64,000 nt of DNA from Aestuariimicrobium soli (GCF_051192575.1 NZ_JBPJSQ010000009.1:124001-188000), one strand, 5' to 3'. Counted from the stretch's first letter, positions 9,468 to 21,439 are shown. The notes: generated by a model from the sequence alone, not told the origin. A program made the numbers and translations.

Positions 9468-10919
<1,452 letters not shown>

Positions 10920-10969
10920 CCCGCCCCTCGTCCGCCATTATCCACCGACAGATTCCAGGAGACATCCCC

Positions 10970-12175
10970 TTGTCAGTCGACACCCAGTCGCGCCTCGAGG
11001 GCGCAGCCACCCCGCAGCCCGCCGCTCAGACCGCCGGCCCGAACGTCGCGGCGGCCGTCGAGACCGTCGAGTCGCACCTGCACCCGACCCCTTCGTGGTC
11101 CGTGGACGACCACCCGCAGCCCACCGGCCGCGAGGAGATCTGGCGGTTCTCGCCGATCAAGAAGTTCGCCCGGCTGCTGAAGCCGGCCGACGACCTCGGC
11201 ACGCTGGACTGGCAGGCCCAGTTCACCGCGCCCGTCGTGGTCACCGACCTGACCGCCGAGCAGGCGCGCGAGCTCGCCGTCGAGGCCCCGGTCGACCGGG
11301 TCAGCGCGCTGGCCGCCGAGCAGACCGTGCACCGCACGCACATCCAGGTGCCCGCCGAGACCGAGCTGACCGAGCCGATCGTGTTCACCGCGACCGGGCA
11401 GGGCGGTCAGGCCCGCGACCACTACGTGCTCTCGATCGGTGCCCACGCCAAGGCGACCGTGGTCGTCCGGTTCGTCGGGGTCGCCACCTACGCCGAGAAG
11501 CTCGACGTGTTGGTGGGCGACGGCGCCACCCTGAACCTGATCACGGTGCAGGACTGGGCCGACGGCGCCGTGCACGGCGGCCAGCGCTCGATCCGGGTCG
11601 GCCGGGACGCCCACGTCAAGGCGATCACCGTCTCGATCGGGGGCGACGTGCGCCTGCAGGAGGACTCGCGGTTCGCGGGCCCCGGCGGCTCGCTCGAGCA
11701 GTTCGGCCTGTACCTGGTCGATGCCGGCCAGCACATCGAGCACCGGCTGTTCGTCGACCACAACGCGCCGCACACCTCGTCCAACGTCGACTACCGCGGC
11801 GCACTGCAGGGCAAGGGGGCGCACTCGGTGTGGATCGGCGACGTGCTGATCCGCAAGGTCGCCGAGGGCATCGAGACCTACGAGTCGAACAAGAACCTGG
11901 TGCTGACCGACGGCTGCCAGGCCGACTCCGTGCCCAACCTCGAGATCGAGACCGGTGAGATCGCCGGCGCCGGTCACTCGTCCACCACCGGACGATTCGA
12001 CGACGAGCAGCTGTTCTACCTGCGCAGCCGCGGCATCCCCGAGTCGGAGGCCCGCCGACTGGTCGTGCACGGGTTCTTCAACGACATCATCCGCCGCATC
12101 GGCGTCGCCGACATCGAGGACCACCTGCGCGAGATCGTCGAGAACGAGCTCACCATCACCGGGGACGTGGCGTGA
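10970..12175 (+). CDS. sufD: Fe-S cluster assembly protein SufD
   Basis: The 401 aa partner of SufB in the SufBC2D complex. It is recognisable by its beta-helix core and the C-terminal stretch SSTTGRFDDEQLFYLRSRG, paralogous to the SufB end (VSDDQLFYLMSRG). The TTG start is preceded by CAGGAGACATCCCC. The last four bases overlap the Rieske gene (GTGA), which indicates translational coupling. Confidence 0.96.
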   Translation: MSVDTQSRLEGAATPQPAAQTAGPNVAAAVETVESHLHPTPSWSVDDHPQPTGREEIWRFSPIKKFARLLKPADDLGTLDWQAQFTAPVVVTDLTAEQARELAVEAPVDRVSALAAEQTVHRTHIQVPAETELTEPIVFTATGQGGQARDHYVLSIGAHAKATVVVRFVGVATYAEKLDVLVGDGATLNLITVQDWADGAVHGGQRSIRVGRDAHVKAITVSIGGDVRLQEDSRFAGPGGSLEQFGLYLVDAGQHIEHRLFVDHNAPHTSSNVDYRGALQGKGAHSVWIGDVLIRKVAEGIETYESNKNLVLTDGCQADSVPNLEIETGEIAGAGHSSTTGRFDDEQLFYLRSRGIPESEARRLVVHGFFNDIIRRIGVADIEDHLREIVENELTITGDVA

Positions 12176-12564
12176 GCGCTGACGCCACCCCCGTCGGGTC
12201 CGGGGCGCGACGCGACCCGGACTGGCAGAAGGTCGCGACGGTCGACGAGTTCACCACCGACCTGCCGATCGGCTGCTCGGCCACCCTGGCCAACGGGGAG
12301 GACCTCGAGATCGCGATCGTGCAGCACCAGGGCGAGTGGTTCGCCATTCGCGACGAGTGCTCGCACGCCAAGGTGCCGCTCTCCGAGGGCGACGTGGTGG
12401 GCGGCACCATCGAGTGCTACCTGCACGGTTCGGTGTTCAACCTGCGCACCGGCCAGCCCGAGAACCTGCCAGCCACCCAACCCGTGCCGGTCTTCCCGGT
12501 GCGGATTGACGGGGACGACGTTCTCGTCGACCTCGCCAACCCCAGCTTTGACGCCGACTGGTGA
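12172..12564 (+). CDS. Rieske-type [2Fe-2S] ferredoxin of the suf operon
   Basis: The 130 aa protein has the Rieske cluster motif: C63-S-H65 in DECSHAKVP and C82-Y-L-H85 in IECYLHGSVFNLRTG. These pairs ligate a [2Fe-2S] centre with two Cys and two His. Proteins of this size act as ferredoxins or small subunits of non-heme oxygenases. A copy between sufD and sufC is common in actinobacteria, so it probably supplies electrons or carries a cluster during assembly; that role is inference. Translationally coupled to sufD. Confidence 0.9.
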   Translation: MSADATPVGSGARRDPDWQKVATVDEFTTDLPIGCSATLANGEDLEIAIVQHQGEWFAIRDECSHAKVPLSEGDVVGGTIECYLHGSVFNLRTGQPENLPATQPVPVFPVRIDGDDVLVDLANPSFDADW

Positions 12565-12615
12565 CCCTCCCACCGGGGTCCAGTCACCGCAACCACCAAT
12601 TGAGAAGAGATCACG

Positions 12616-13383
<768 letters not shown>

Positions 13384-13393
13384 GGAGGCTGCC

Positions 13394-14731
13394 ACGTCTG
13401 CCTACGACGTCGAGGCCATTCGCCGCGACTTTCCCATCCTCGAGCGCCGGGTCGGCGAGCATCCCCTCGTCTACCTGGACTCGGCCAACACCTCGCAGAA
13501 GCCGCGGGCGGTGGTCGACGCCATCGCCGAGCACTACCTGCAGCACAACGCCAACGTGGCGCGTGCGATGCATGTGCTGGGCGCCGAGGCGACCGAGGCC
13601 TACGAGTTCGCCCGGGCGACCGTGGCGCGCTTCGTCGGGGCCAGGTCGACGGAGGAGATCGTCTTCACCAAGAACGCCTCCGAGGCGCTGAACCTGGCGG
13701 CCAACACGCTGGGCTCGCGCCTTCGTCCGGGCGACGAGGTGGTGGTCTCGGTGATGGAGCACCACTCCAACATCGTGCCGTGGCAGCTGGTCTGTGAGCG
13801 CACCGGGGCGACCCTGCGCTGGTTCGACGTCACCGACGACGGTCATCTCGACCTCGAGAAGGCCGAGCGGGAGGGGCTGATCAACGCCTCGACCAAGGTG
13901 GTCTCGCTGACGTGGGTCTCGAACGTGCTCGGCACCGTGAACCCGATCGCGACGATCGCGGAGCAGGCCCACGCGGTCGGCGCCGTGATGGTCGTCGACG
14001 GTGCCCAGGGGGTGCCGCAGCGCACCACCCGCGTGCACGAACTCGGGGCCGACCTGCTGGTCTTCACCGGGCACAAGCTGTGCGGTCCCACCGGCATCGG
14101 CGTGCTCTGGGGCCGACTCGACCTGCTCGCCGAACTGCCTCCCTTCCTGGGTGGTGGAGAGATGATCGAGGTCGTGCGCATGGAGGGGTCGACGTTCGCG
14201 CCCCCGCCCGCCAGGTTCGAGGCAGGCACCCCGCCGATCGCCCAGGCGGTCGGGCTGGCGGCCGCCATTGACTACGTCTCGGCCATCGGGCTCGACGCCA
14301 TCGCCGACCACGAGCGGGCGATCACGGCGCACATGCTGGCCCGGCTCGACGAGGTCAAGGGCGTGCGCATCCTCGGATCGCACGATGCCGATCGCGGTGG
14401 GGCCGTGGCCTTCACCCTCGACGGCGTTCACCCGCACGACGTCATGCAGATGCTCGACTCGCGCGGTGTGGCCGTGCGCGGCGGGCACCACTGCGCTCGT
14501 CCGCTGCACGAACGATTCGGGGTGCAGAGTTCGACCCGCGCCTCGAGCTACCTGTACACGACGACCGCCGAGGTCGACGCCCTGGCGGAAGCTCTCGACC
14601 ACACCCGCGACTTCTTCGCGGGCACCGGTGAGCGGCGCTCCTCGTCCGAGCGTCGGGCGCGCCGTCGTCAGCTGCTCGAGGGTCGTCAGCTGGTCGAGGA
14701 CCGTCAACTGGCAGAGGGGGGTCGCGCATGA
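13394..14731 (+). CDS. sufS: Cysteine desulfurase SufS (apparent ACG start)
   Basis: PLP enzyme that takes sulfur from cysteine and passes it to SufU. PLP lysine K228 lies in FTGHKLCGP and the catalytic cysteine C367 in VRGGHHCARP. No ATG, GTG or TTG exists in frame near the expected start. A strong GAGGAGG directly after the sufC stop is followed at 5 bases by ACG TCT, and starting there gives the family N-terminus (SAYDVEAIRRDFPIL). The open frame extends upstream to an ATG at 13307, but that part is a shadow of sufC. The C-terminus carries an unusual RQLxE triple repeat. It overlaps sufU by ATGA. Confidence 0.93.
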   Translation, partial: TSAYDVEAIRRDFPILERRVGEHPLVYLDSANTSQKPRAVVDAIAEHYLQHNANVARAMHVLGAEATEAYEFARATVARFVGARSTEEIVFTKNASEALNLAANTLGSRLRPGDEVVVSVMEHHSNIVPWQLVCERTGATLRWFDVTDDGHLDLEKAEREGLINASTKVVSLTWVSNVLGTVNPIATIAEQAHAVGAVMVVDGAQGVPQRTTRVHELGADLLVFTGHKLCGPTGIGVLWGRLDLLAELPPFLGGGEMIEVVRMEGSTFAPPPARFEAGTPPIAQAVGLAAAIDYVSAIGLDAIADHERAITAHMLARLDEVKGVRILGSHDADRGGAVAFTLDGVHPHDVMQMLDSRGVAVRGGHHCARPLHERFGVQSSTRASSYLYTTTAEVDALAEALDHTRDFFAGTGERRSSSERRARRRQLLEGRQLVEDRQLAEGGRA

Positions 14732-15189
14732 GCATGGGCAGCATGGAGTCGCTGTACCAGGAGATCATCCTCGACCACTACCGCGAGAAGCACCACAGCG
14801 GTCTGCGCGACCCGCACGACGCCGAGGTGCACCACGTCAACCCCAGCTGCGGTGACGAGCTGACGCTGCGGGTCAAGCTCGACGGCGACACCATCGCCGA
14901 CGTCAGCTACTCCGGCGTGGGATGTTCGATCTCGCAGGCCTCCACCTCGGTGATGAGTGATCTGGTGATCGGCCGCTCGATCGCCGACTCGATGGAGTTG
15001 TACGAGGAGTTCCGCGTGATGATGGACTCGCGCGGACTCGCCGAACCGGACGAGGACCGCTTCGAGGACGCCATCGCGTTCGTCGGGGTGAGTCAGTTCC
15101 CGGCCCGAATCAAGTGCGCGCTGCTGGCCTGGGCGGCGATGCGCGATGCCACCAGCCAGGCCGTCGCAGCCCGCGAGGAGAACGCATGA
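14728..15189 (+). CDS. sufU: Sulfur-transfer protein SufU
   Basis: A 153 aa zinc-dependent sulfurtransferase partner of SufS. The conserved ligands C41 and D43 (SCGDEL), C66 (GVGCSIS) and C130 (ARIKCALL) match the zinc/sulfur site of the family, and the insertion typical of SufU rather than IscU is present. It is coupled to sufS by an ATGA overlap, and its stop overlaps sufT by ATGA. A second in-frame ATG (residue 3 or 6) could also serve as start. Confidence 0.95.
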   Translation: MSMGSMESLYQEIILDHYREKHHSGLRDPHDAEVHHVNPSCGDELTLRVKLDGDTIADVSYSGVGCSISQASTSVMSDLVIGRSIADSMELYEEFRVMMDSRGLAEPDEDRFEDAIAFVGVSQFPARIKCALLAWAAMRDATSQAVAAREENA

Positions 15190-15575
15190 CCACCCCCACC
15201 ACCCCCGAGTCCCGTCCGTCTGATTTGGTGAAGGACGACCTGCCCGACATCACCGCGCCCAGCGCGCGCGCGTCCGAGGACGACGTGATGGAGGCGATGA
15301 AGGACGTCGTCGACCCCGAGCTGATGGTCAACGTCGTCGACCTCGGCCTCGTCTACGGCGTGCACCTGGACGAGCAGAACAATGCGACGCTCGACATGAC
15401 GCTGACCAGCCCCACCTGTCCGCTGACCGACCGCATCGAGTACGACACCCAGTCGGTGCTCGAGGGTCTGGTCAACTCGGTGGCGATCAACTGGGTGTGG
15501 CTGCCGCCGTGGAGCCTGGACAAGATCACCGAGGACGGCCGCGACCAGCTGCGCGCCATCGGCTACAACGTCTGA
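15186..15575 (+). CDS. sufT: SufT / MIP18 (DUF59) family Fe-S maturation protein
   Basis: The 129 aa protein has a DUF59 core: MKDVVDPELMVNVVDLGLVYGV, then TSPTCPLTDRIEYD with the conserved cysteine. The family helps load clusters onto target proteins. The ATG at 15186 is preceded by a purine-rich stretch (GCGAGGAGAACGC) and overlaps the sufU stop. It is the last gene of the suf operon. The 85 bp that follow contain a short GC palindrome but no convincing terminator. Confidence 0.9.
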   Translation: MTTPTTPESRPSDLVKDDLPDITAPSARASEDDVMEAMKDVVDPELMVNVVDLGLVYGVHLDEQNNATLDMTLTSPTCPLTDRIEYDTQSVLEGLVNSVAINWVWLPPWSLDKITEDGRDQLRAIGYNV

Positions 15576-15648
15576 TCGCCCCCGATCGGGGTGGCCCGGC
15601 CGGTTGACGGGCGGGTGAATCCGGTTTGGCGGCTCGTCGCGCGACTGG

Positions 15649-15654
15649 GAGAAT
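15649..15654 (+). promoter_or_regulatory. -10-like GAGAAT before the ABC-F gene
   Basis: GAGAAT ends 6 bases before the GTG start at 15661, and no ribosome site is present. A leaderless transcript separate from the suf operon is suggested. Confidence 0.35.
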
Positions 15655-15660
15655 GGGTCA

Positions 15661-17259
<1,599 letters not shown>

Positions 17260-17302
17260 GCCGACCCAGCGCACCGACGAGCCGTCGGACGAAGGAGGAA
17301 CC

Positions 17303-17866
17303 GTGTCCCTGACCCCCCACCAGCGGGTGCTGGGCGAGTCGCGTCAGCAGGTGGCCGGGCTGGTCGTCGAGCGCTACCGCGCCGGTGAGAGCGTGCGTTC
17401 GATCGCGGCCGACCTCGGACGAAGCTACGGATTCGTGCACCAGATCGTGCGCGAGGCGGGTGAGCCGCTGAGGGCACGCGGGGGAGACACCCGCAGTGCC
17501 GAGGCGAGGGCGCGCCGGGTGGGGTCGTCCGCCACCGTGAGGCTGGGTGCTGGGGTGACACTGGGTTCTGGGGTGACGCTGGGTGCTGGGATGACGCTGG
17601 CTGCTTCGGGTGCTGCCGGGGCGGACGAGCCGACGCCTCGGCCCCGCAGGAAGCCGTCATCGGCGAAGGGATCGTCCGGGAAGAAGTCGGGCTCGAAGGG
17701 CCGCAAGAAGCCCGCCGCGAAGAAGCCCGACACGAAGAAGCCAGTGAAGAAGTCCGACGCGAAGAAGTCGGGGGCCCAGAAGTCGGACGCCCAGAAGTCG
17801 GAGGCCAAGAAGTCGGGGGCCAAGAAGTCGGGCTCGAAGGGCAAGAAGAAGGCCGCCAAGAAGTGA
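17303..17866 (+). CDS. Small helix-turn-helix protein with repetitive, lysine-rich histone-like tail
   Basis: 187 aa. The GTG start at 17303 follows AAGGAGG. Residues about 1-55 form an HTH segment (GESVRSIAADLGRSYGFVHQ) like the small regulator that follows the ABC-F gene in mycobacteria. The middle has three LGxGVTLG-type hexapeptide repeats. The C-terminal third is almost entirely Lys, Ala, Ser and Gly, with six KKSxA-type pentapeptides, resembling histone H1-like or HupB tails. DNA or RNA binding is likely; the target is unknown. The repeats are visible as tandem DNA units and probably vary in number between strains. Confidence 0.75.
   Translation: MSLTPHQRVLGESRQQVAGLVVERYRAGESVRSIAADLGRSYGFVHQIVREAGEPLRARGGDTRSAEARARRVGSSATVRLGAGVTLGSGVTLGAGMTLAASGAAGADEPTPRPRRKPSSAKGSSGKKSGSKGRKKPAAKKPDTKKPVKKSDAKKSGAQKSDAQKSEAKKSGAKKSGSKGKKKAAKK
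17543..17605 (+). repeat. 18-bp tandem repeat, three copies plus part of a fourth
   Basis: Units begin at 17543, 17561, 17579 and (partial) 17597 with the form CTGGGTGCTGGGGTGACA. They encode LGAGVT, LGSGVT, LGAGMT inside the HTH/lysine-tail protein. Copies differ at only one to three bases, which suggests recent expansion. Confidence 0.85.
17747..17836 (+). repeat. 15-bp tandem repeat, six copies, encoding KKSxA units
   Basis: Six consecutive 15-bp units, based on AAGAAGTCGGGGGCC, encode KKSDA, KKSGA, QKSDA, QKSEA, KKSGA and KKSGS. They make up most of the lysine-rich tail. Confidence 0.85.
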
Positions 17867-17876
17867 GGGTTCACGC

Positions 17877-19763
17877 GTGAGCATGGCTCCGGGCGCAGGC
17901 ATGATGATGCGCCAGTACTCGAAGGGTGACGAGCTGAAGGGCGCGTCGCTCAAGTCCGGAACCTGGCGGCGCGTGTTGGGGTACGGGCTGCCGTACCGGG
18001 GAATGCTGGCCGTGTTCCTCATCGGGGTCGTGATCGACGCCGCCCTCGGGGTGGTGCCGCCGCTGCTGCTGCAGCGCCTGGTCGACCACGGAGTGCTGGC
18101 CGGGAACGCCCGCGTGGTGGTGCAGGTGGCCCTCGTGGTCGCCGGTGTCGCCCTGCTCGAAGCGGTGGTGGGCACGTTCATCACCTGGTGCTCGGCGAGC
18201 ATCGGTGAGGGGCTGATCCGCGACCTGCGCATCCAGGTGTTCGACCATGTGTCGGCCATGCCGGTGGCCTTCTTCAGCCGCACACAGACCGGCCAGTTGG
18301 TCTCTCGGCTGCAGTCCGACGTGATCGGCGCCCAGCAGGCCTTCACGTCGACGCTGTCGCGGGTGCTCTCGAACGGCCTGTCGGTGGTGCTGGTGCTGGT
18401 CGCGATGGTGGCGCTCGACTGGCGGCTGGCGGTCGCCGCGGTGGCACTGTTCCCGCTCGTGCTCATTCCGACCCGCCTCGTGGGTCGACGGGTGGCCGCC
18501 CTGCAGCGCCGGTCGATGCAGATCAACGGAGACCTGTCGGGCCTGATGACCGAGCGGTTCTCAGTCTCGGGGGCGCTGCTCGCCAAGCTGTTCGGCACCC
18601 CGCAGCGGGAACATGACACGTTCGCGGTTCCCGCCAACCAACGCCTCGACATCGGGGTCAAGATCGCCATGATCGGACGATTCTTCGCCGCCGCCCTCGT
18701 GCTCGTGGCGGCCCTGGCAACCGCCATGGTCTATGGCGTCGGCGGCGTGATGACGGTGCGAGGCGTGCTCACCATCGGCACACTGACGGCCTTCGCCGGA
18801 CTGCTCGGGCGGCTGTACGGGCCGATGCAGGCCCTGACCACGGTGCGCGTCGACATCATGAGCGCCCTGGTCAGCTTCGAGCGGGTCTTCGAGGTGCTCG
18901 ACCTGCCGGTGCCGATCACCGATGCCCCCGATGCCCGGGACGTGACCGGCCCCGGATCGGTGGTGTTCGACCACGTCAGCTTCGCCTATCCCGACCCGGC
19001 GGCCTACTCCCTGGCCTCCCTGGAACCGGCGGGGTCGTCCACCGAGACCCCGACCCGGCCCGTGGTGCCCGAGGGTGGCCAGGCCGTGCTGCGCGACGTC
19101 TCGTTCAGCATCGAGCCGGGTCAGACAGTCGCCCTGGTGGGGCCGTCGGGGGCGGGCAAGACCACCATCACGCATCTGCTGGCCCGCCTCTACGACGTCG
19201 ACGCCGGCCGGGTTCTGTTGGGTGGCACCGACGTGCGCGAGATCAGCCTGGCGTCGCTGCGGCGGCTGGTCGGCTACGTCACCCAGGACGCCCACATGTT
19301 CCACGACACCCTGCGGGCCAATCTGGCCTACGCCAGCCCCGACGCGACCGAGGAACAGATGCGGGCCGCCCTGGCGCAGGCGCAGGTGCTCGAGCTGGTC
19401 GACCGGCTGCCGCAGGGGTTGGACACCCTCGTCGGCGAGCGCGGTTATCGCCTCTCGGGCGGCGAGCGGCAACGGCTGGCGATCGCTCGGTTGCTGCTGG
19501 TGCAGGCGCCCATCGTGGTGTTGGACGAGGCCACCGCCCACCTCGACTCACGCTCCGAGCAGTCGGTGCAGCGGGCCCTGGACGCCGCCATGGAGCAGCG
19601 CACCTGCGTCGTCATCGCGCACCGGTTGGCCACCGTGCGGCACGCCGACCAGATTCTCGTGGTGCGTGAGGGGCAGATCATCGAGCGCGGCACGCACGCC
19701 GAGCTTCTGGCCGCCGGCGGACCCTACGCCACGCTGTACGCGACCCAATTCACGGACGACTGA
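17877..19763 (+). CDS. ABC exporter, fused membrane and ATPase domains
   Basis: A 628 aa half-transporter of the MsbA/LmrA type. Six membrane helices lie within residues about 40-320. The ATPase domain has Walker A GPSGAGKTTI, signature LSGGERQRLA and Walker B VVLDEATAHLD, with H-loop IAHRL. A Pro/Ser-rich insertion (about 20 residues) precedes the ATPase core. The GTG at 17877 follows GAGGG. It would function as a homodimer exporting lipids, peptides or drugs; the substrate is unknown. It begins 10 bp after the HTH/lysine-tail gene. Confidence 0.9.
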   Translation: MSMAPGAGMMMRQYSKGDELKGASLKSGTWRRVLGYGLPYRGMLAVFLIGVVIDAALGVVPPLLLQRLVDHGVLAGNARVVVQVALVVAGVALLEAVVGTFITWCSASIGEGLIRDLRIQVFDHVSAMPVAFFSRTQTGQLVSRLQSDVIGAQQAFTSTLSRVLSNGLSVVLVLVAMVALDWRLAVAAVALFPLVLIPTRLVGRRVAALQRRSMQINGDLSGLMTERFSVSGALLAKLFGTPQREHDTFAVPANQRLDIGVKIAMIGRFFAAALVLVAALATAMVYGVGGVMTVRGVLTIGTLTAFAGLLGRLYGPMQALTTVRVDIMSALVSFERVFEVLDLPVPITDAPDARDVTGPGSVVFDHVSFAYPDPAAYSLASLEPAGSSTETPTRPVVPEGGQAVLRDVSFSIEPGQTVALVGPSGAGKTTITHLLARLYDVDAGRVLLGGTDVREISLASLRRLVGYVTQDAHMFHDTLRANLAYASPDATEEQMRAALAQAQVLELVDRLPQGLDTLVGERGYRLSGGERQRLAIARLLLVQAPIVVLDEATAHLDSRSEQSVQRALDAAMEQRTCVVIAHRLATVRHADQILVVREGQIIERGTHAELLAAGGPYATLYATQFTDD

Positions 19764-19778
19764 GCGGTCACCGACGAC

Positions 19779-19800
19779 TGAGGGGTCACGGGAACCCTCA
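19779..19800. terminator. Weak hairpin between convergent ABC exporter and SDR genes
   Basis: TGAGGG and CCCTCA are separated by 10 bases in the 34 bp gap between convergent stops, the right arm including the SDR stop. There is no T-tract. It may end both transcripts. Confidence 0.3.
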
Positions 19801-20568
19801 AAGCGCCCGCATCACTCCGCCGTCGACCGGTACCAGACAGCCGGTGACGTAGCTGGCGGCATCGGAGAGCAGGAAGGCGGCGACCCGGCCGAACTCGTCG
19901 GGATCGCCCAGTCGACGCAGCGGGATCGACGCGGCCGCCTGCTCGCGTGCCGCGACCGGATCGCCGGCCCCACTCCACAGCTGCTCGAGGCGCTCGGTCG
20001 CCACCGAACCGGGCAGGAGGCCGAAGGCTCGTCCTCCCTGCGGGCCGATCTCGTCGGCGAGTTGCTTGACGAGCATGCCCAGGCCGGGGCGCAGACCGTT
20101 CGAGATCGCCATCTGGGCCAGGGGTGCCTTCACCGAGGTCGACAGCACGAAGCCCAGACGGCCGGCCGGTTGGGCCGCCACCACGGCGCGCGCGGTGCGC
20201 AGGGCCGGCAGGAAGACCGACCCGAACGACTCCAGCCACTGGGCGTCGGGGGTGTCGAGCACGCTGCCGCGGGGTGGGCCGCCCACGCTGACCAGCGCGC
20301 CGTCGAGGCGTCCGTGGGCCTGCAGGGCCAGGTCGACGGCCCGCTGCGGAGCATCGGGGTCGGCCAGGTCGGCGGCGAGACTCACGGCTCGGTCGGCGTG
20401 GTCAACCCGGGTGGTGAGCGAGTCGACGGCCGCGGCAAGAGCGTCCGCGCGGCGGGCGACCAGCACGACCTTGGCGCCCTCGGCCACGAGCGCCCGGGCC
20501 GAGGCGAGCCCGAGGCCGGTACTGGCGGCGGTGACGACGAAGACGCGGTCAGTCAGTCCGAGATCCAT
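19798..20568 (-). CDS. Divergent short-chain dehydrogenase/reductase-like protein
   Basis: The 256 aa Rossmann protein has an N-terminal cofactor loop TAASTGLGLASA and the C-terminal SDR tail ASYVTGCLVPVDGG. The catalytic YxxxK is absent: the aligned segment reads MAISN, with Met for Tyr and Asn for Lys. I recall a known subgroup of SDR-like proteins with an altered catalytic set, and this fits. Catalysis by the usual mechanism is doubtful. It overlaps the end of the SURF1 gene by 20 bp and is probably co-transcribed with it. Confidence 0.8.
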   Translation of the reverse strand: MDLGLTDRVFVVTAASTGLGLASARALVAEGAKVVLVARRADALAAAVDSLTTRVDHADRAVSLAADLADPDAPQRAVDLALQAHGRLDGALVSVGGPPRGSVLDTPDAQWLESFGSVFLPALRTARAVVAAQPAGRLGFVLSTSVKAPLAQMAISNGLRPGLGMLVKQLADEIGPQGGRAFGLLPGSVATERLEQLWSGAGDPVAAREQAAASIPLRRLGDPDEFGRVAAFLLSDAASYVTGCLVPVDGGVMRAL

Positions 20569-21427
20569 CGCTGGTCTCCTTGTCAGGGTCTGGTTGGTGG
20601 TCAGGATCGGGGTGGTCAGGATCGGTTTGGTGGTCAGGATCGGTTTGGTGGTCAGGATCGGTTTGGTGGTCAGGGTCGCGCCGGCGGGCCGCCGCCAGGG
20701 CCCGCTCGCGTCGCGTGCGGCGATCCTTCAGGTCGCCCCGCACCAGAATGGCTGCCCCGCCGACGGCGATGGCCGTGAACAGGAACCACTGGATGGCGTA
20801 GGAGAAGTGGGGGCCCTCGTCCAACTCGGGCACCCCGATCGGCTTCAGCACGGGGGCGTCGGCGGGGGTGGAGCTGATCAGTTGGATGTAGCCATCGGCG
20901 AGGTCGAGCCCCAGGGTGTCGCCGATCACCGGGGCATTGATCAGCCGCACATTGCCCTCGACCGGTCGGGTGGCGCTCGCCTTGCCGTTCTCGTTGCGAC
21001 GCACGTAGCCCACGATGGTCACCTGCCCGACGGGGGTGGCGGGCAGGTCCGACTGGGTCTGGTTCTCGGGGCGGGGGATGAATCCGCGGTCGATCAGCAC
21101 CAGGCGTCCGTCGGCGGTCATCAGGGGGGTGACCACCTCCATGCCGGCGTCGCCGCCGACGTTGCGGTAGCGCACGCGCAGGCTGTGCTCGGCCTGGTAG
21201 GCGCCGGTGACGGTGACCCGCTGCCACTGCTGCTCGTCGGCGATGGGGCCGGTGAACACCTGGCTCCAGTCACGCACCGGCTGCTTCTCGTAGGTCGCGA
21301 CCCGCGAGTTCGACTCGCGGCGCTGCTCGAGCCGGTGCAACTGCCACTCGCCCAGGCGAACGAAGACGGCCGCGAGGATCGCCACGAACACCACCAGCAC
21401 GACCCAGCGCACCCACAACTTCTGCAC
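20549..21427 (-). CDS. SURF1 family cytochrome oxidase assembly protein
   Basis: The 292 aa membrane protein has an N-terminal helix (residues 5-25), a periplasmic core with the SURF1 features LGEWQLHRLEQR, VLIDRGFIP and FSYAIQWF, and a second helix before the tail. The family assists assembly of cytochrome c oxidase, consistent with ctaA and ctaB in the same window. The C-terminal cytoplasmic tail is an unusual DPDHQT repeat from a DNA tandem array. The GTG start at 21427 has a TAGGTT -10 hexamer 6 bases upstream. Confidence 0.88.
   Translation of the reverse strand: MQKLWVRWVVLVVFVAILAAVFVRLGEWQLHRLEQRRESNSRVATYEKQPVRDWSQVFTGPIADEQQWQRVTVTGAYQAEHSLRVRYRNVGGDAGMEVVTPLMTADGRLVLIDRGFIPRPENQTQSDLPATPVGQVTIVGYVRRNENGKASATRPVEGNVRLINAPVIGDTLGLDLADGYIQLISSTPADAPVLKPIGVPELDEGPHFSYAIQWFLFTAIAVGGAAILVRGDLKDRRTRRERALAAARRRDPDHQTDPDHQTDPDHQTDPDHPDPDHQPDPDKETSDGSRTD
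20613..20675 (-). repeat. 18-bp tandem repeat in the SURF1 C-terminus
   Basis: Three perfect copies of TGGTCAGGATCGGTTTGG (plus strand; 20613-20630, 20631-20648, 20649-20666) and a partial fourth encode DPDHQT units. Degenerate copies lie at about 20595-20612. Confidence 0.9.
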
Positions 21428-21433
21428 CCGACC

Positions 21434-21439
21434 AACCTA
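21434..21439 (-). promoter_or_regulatory. -10 element TAGGTT for the SURF1 gene
   Basis: On the minus strand TAGGTT ends 6 bases before the GTG start at 21427. A leaderless arrangement. Confidence 0.45.

Noticed and set aside
15580..15591. Short palindrome after sufT as a terminator
   Set aside because: CCCCGATCGGGG gives only a 4-bp stem with no loop to speak of and no T-tract.
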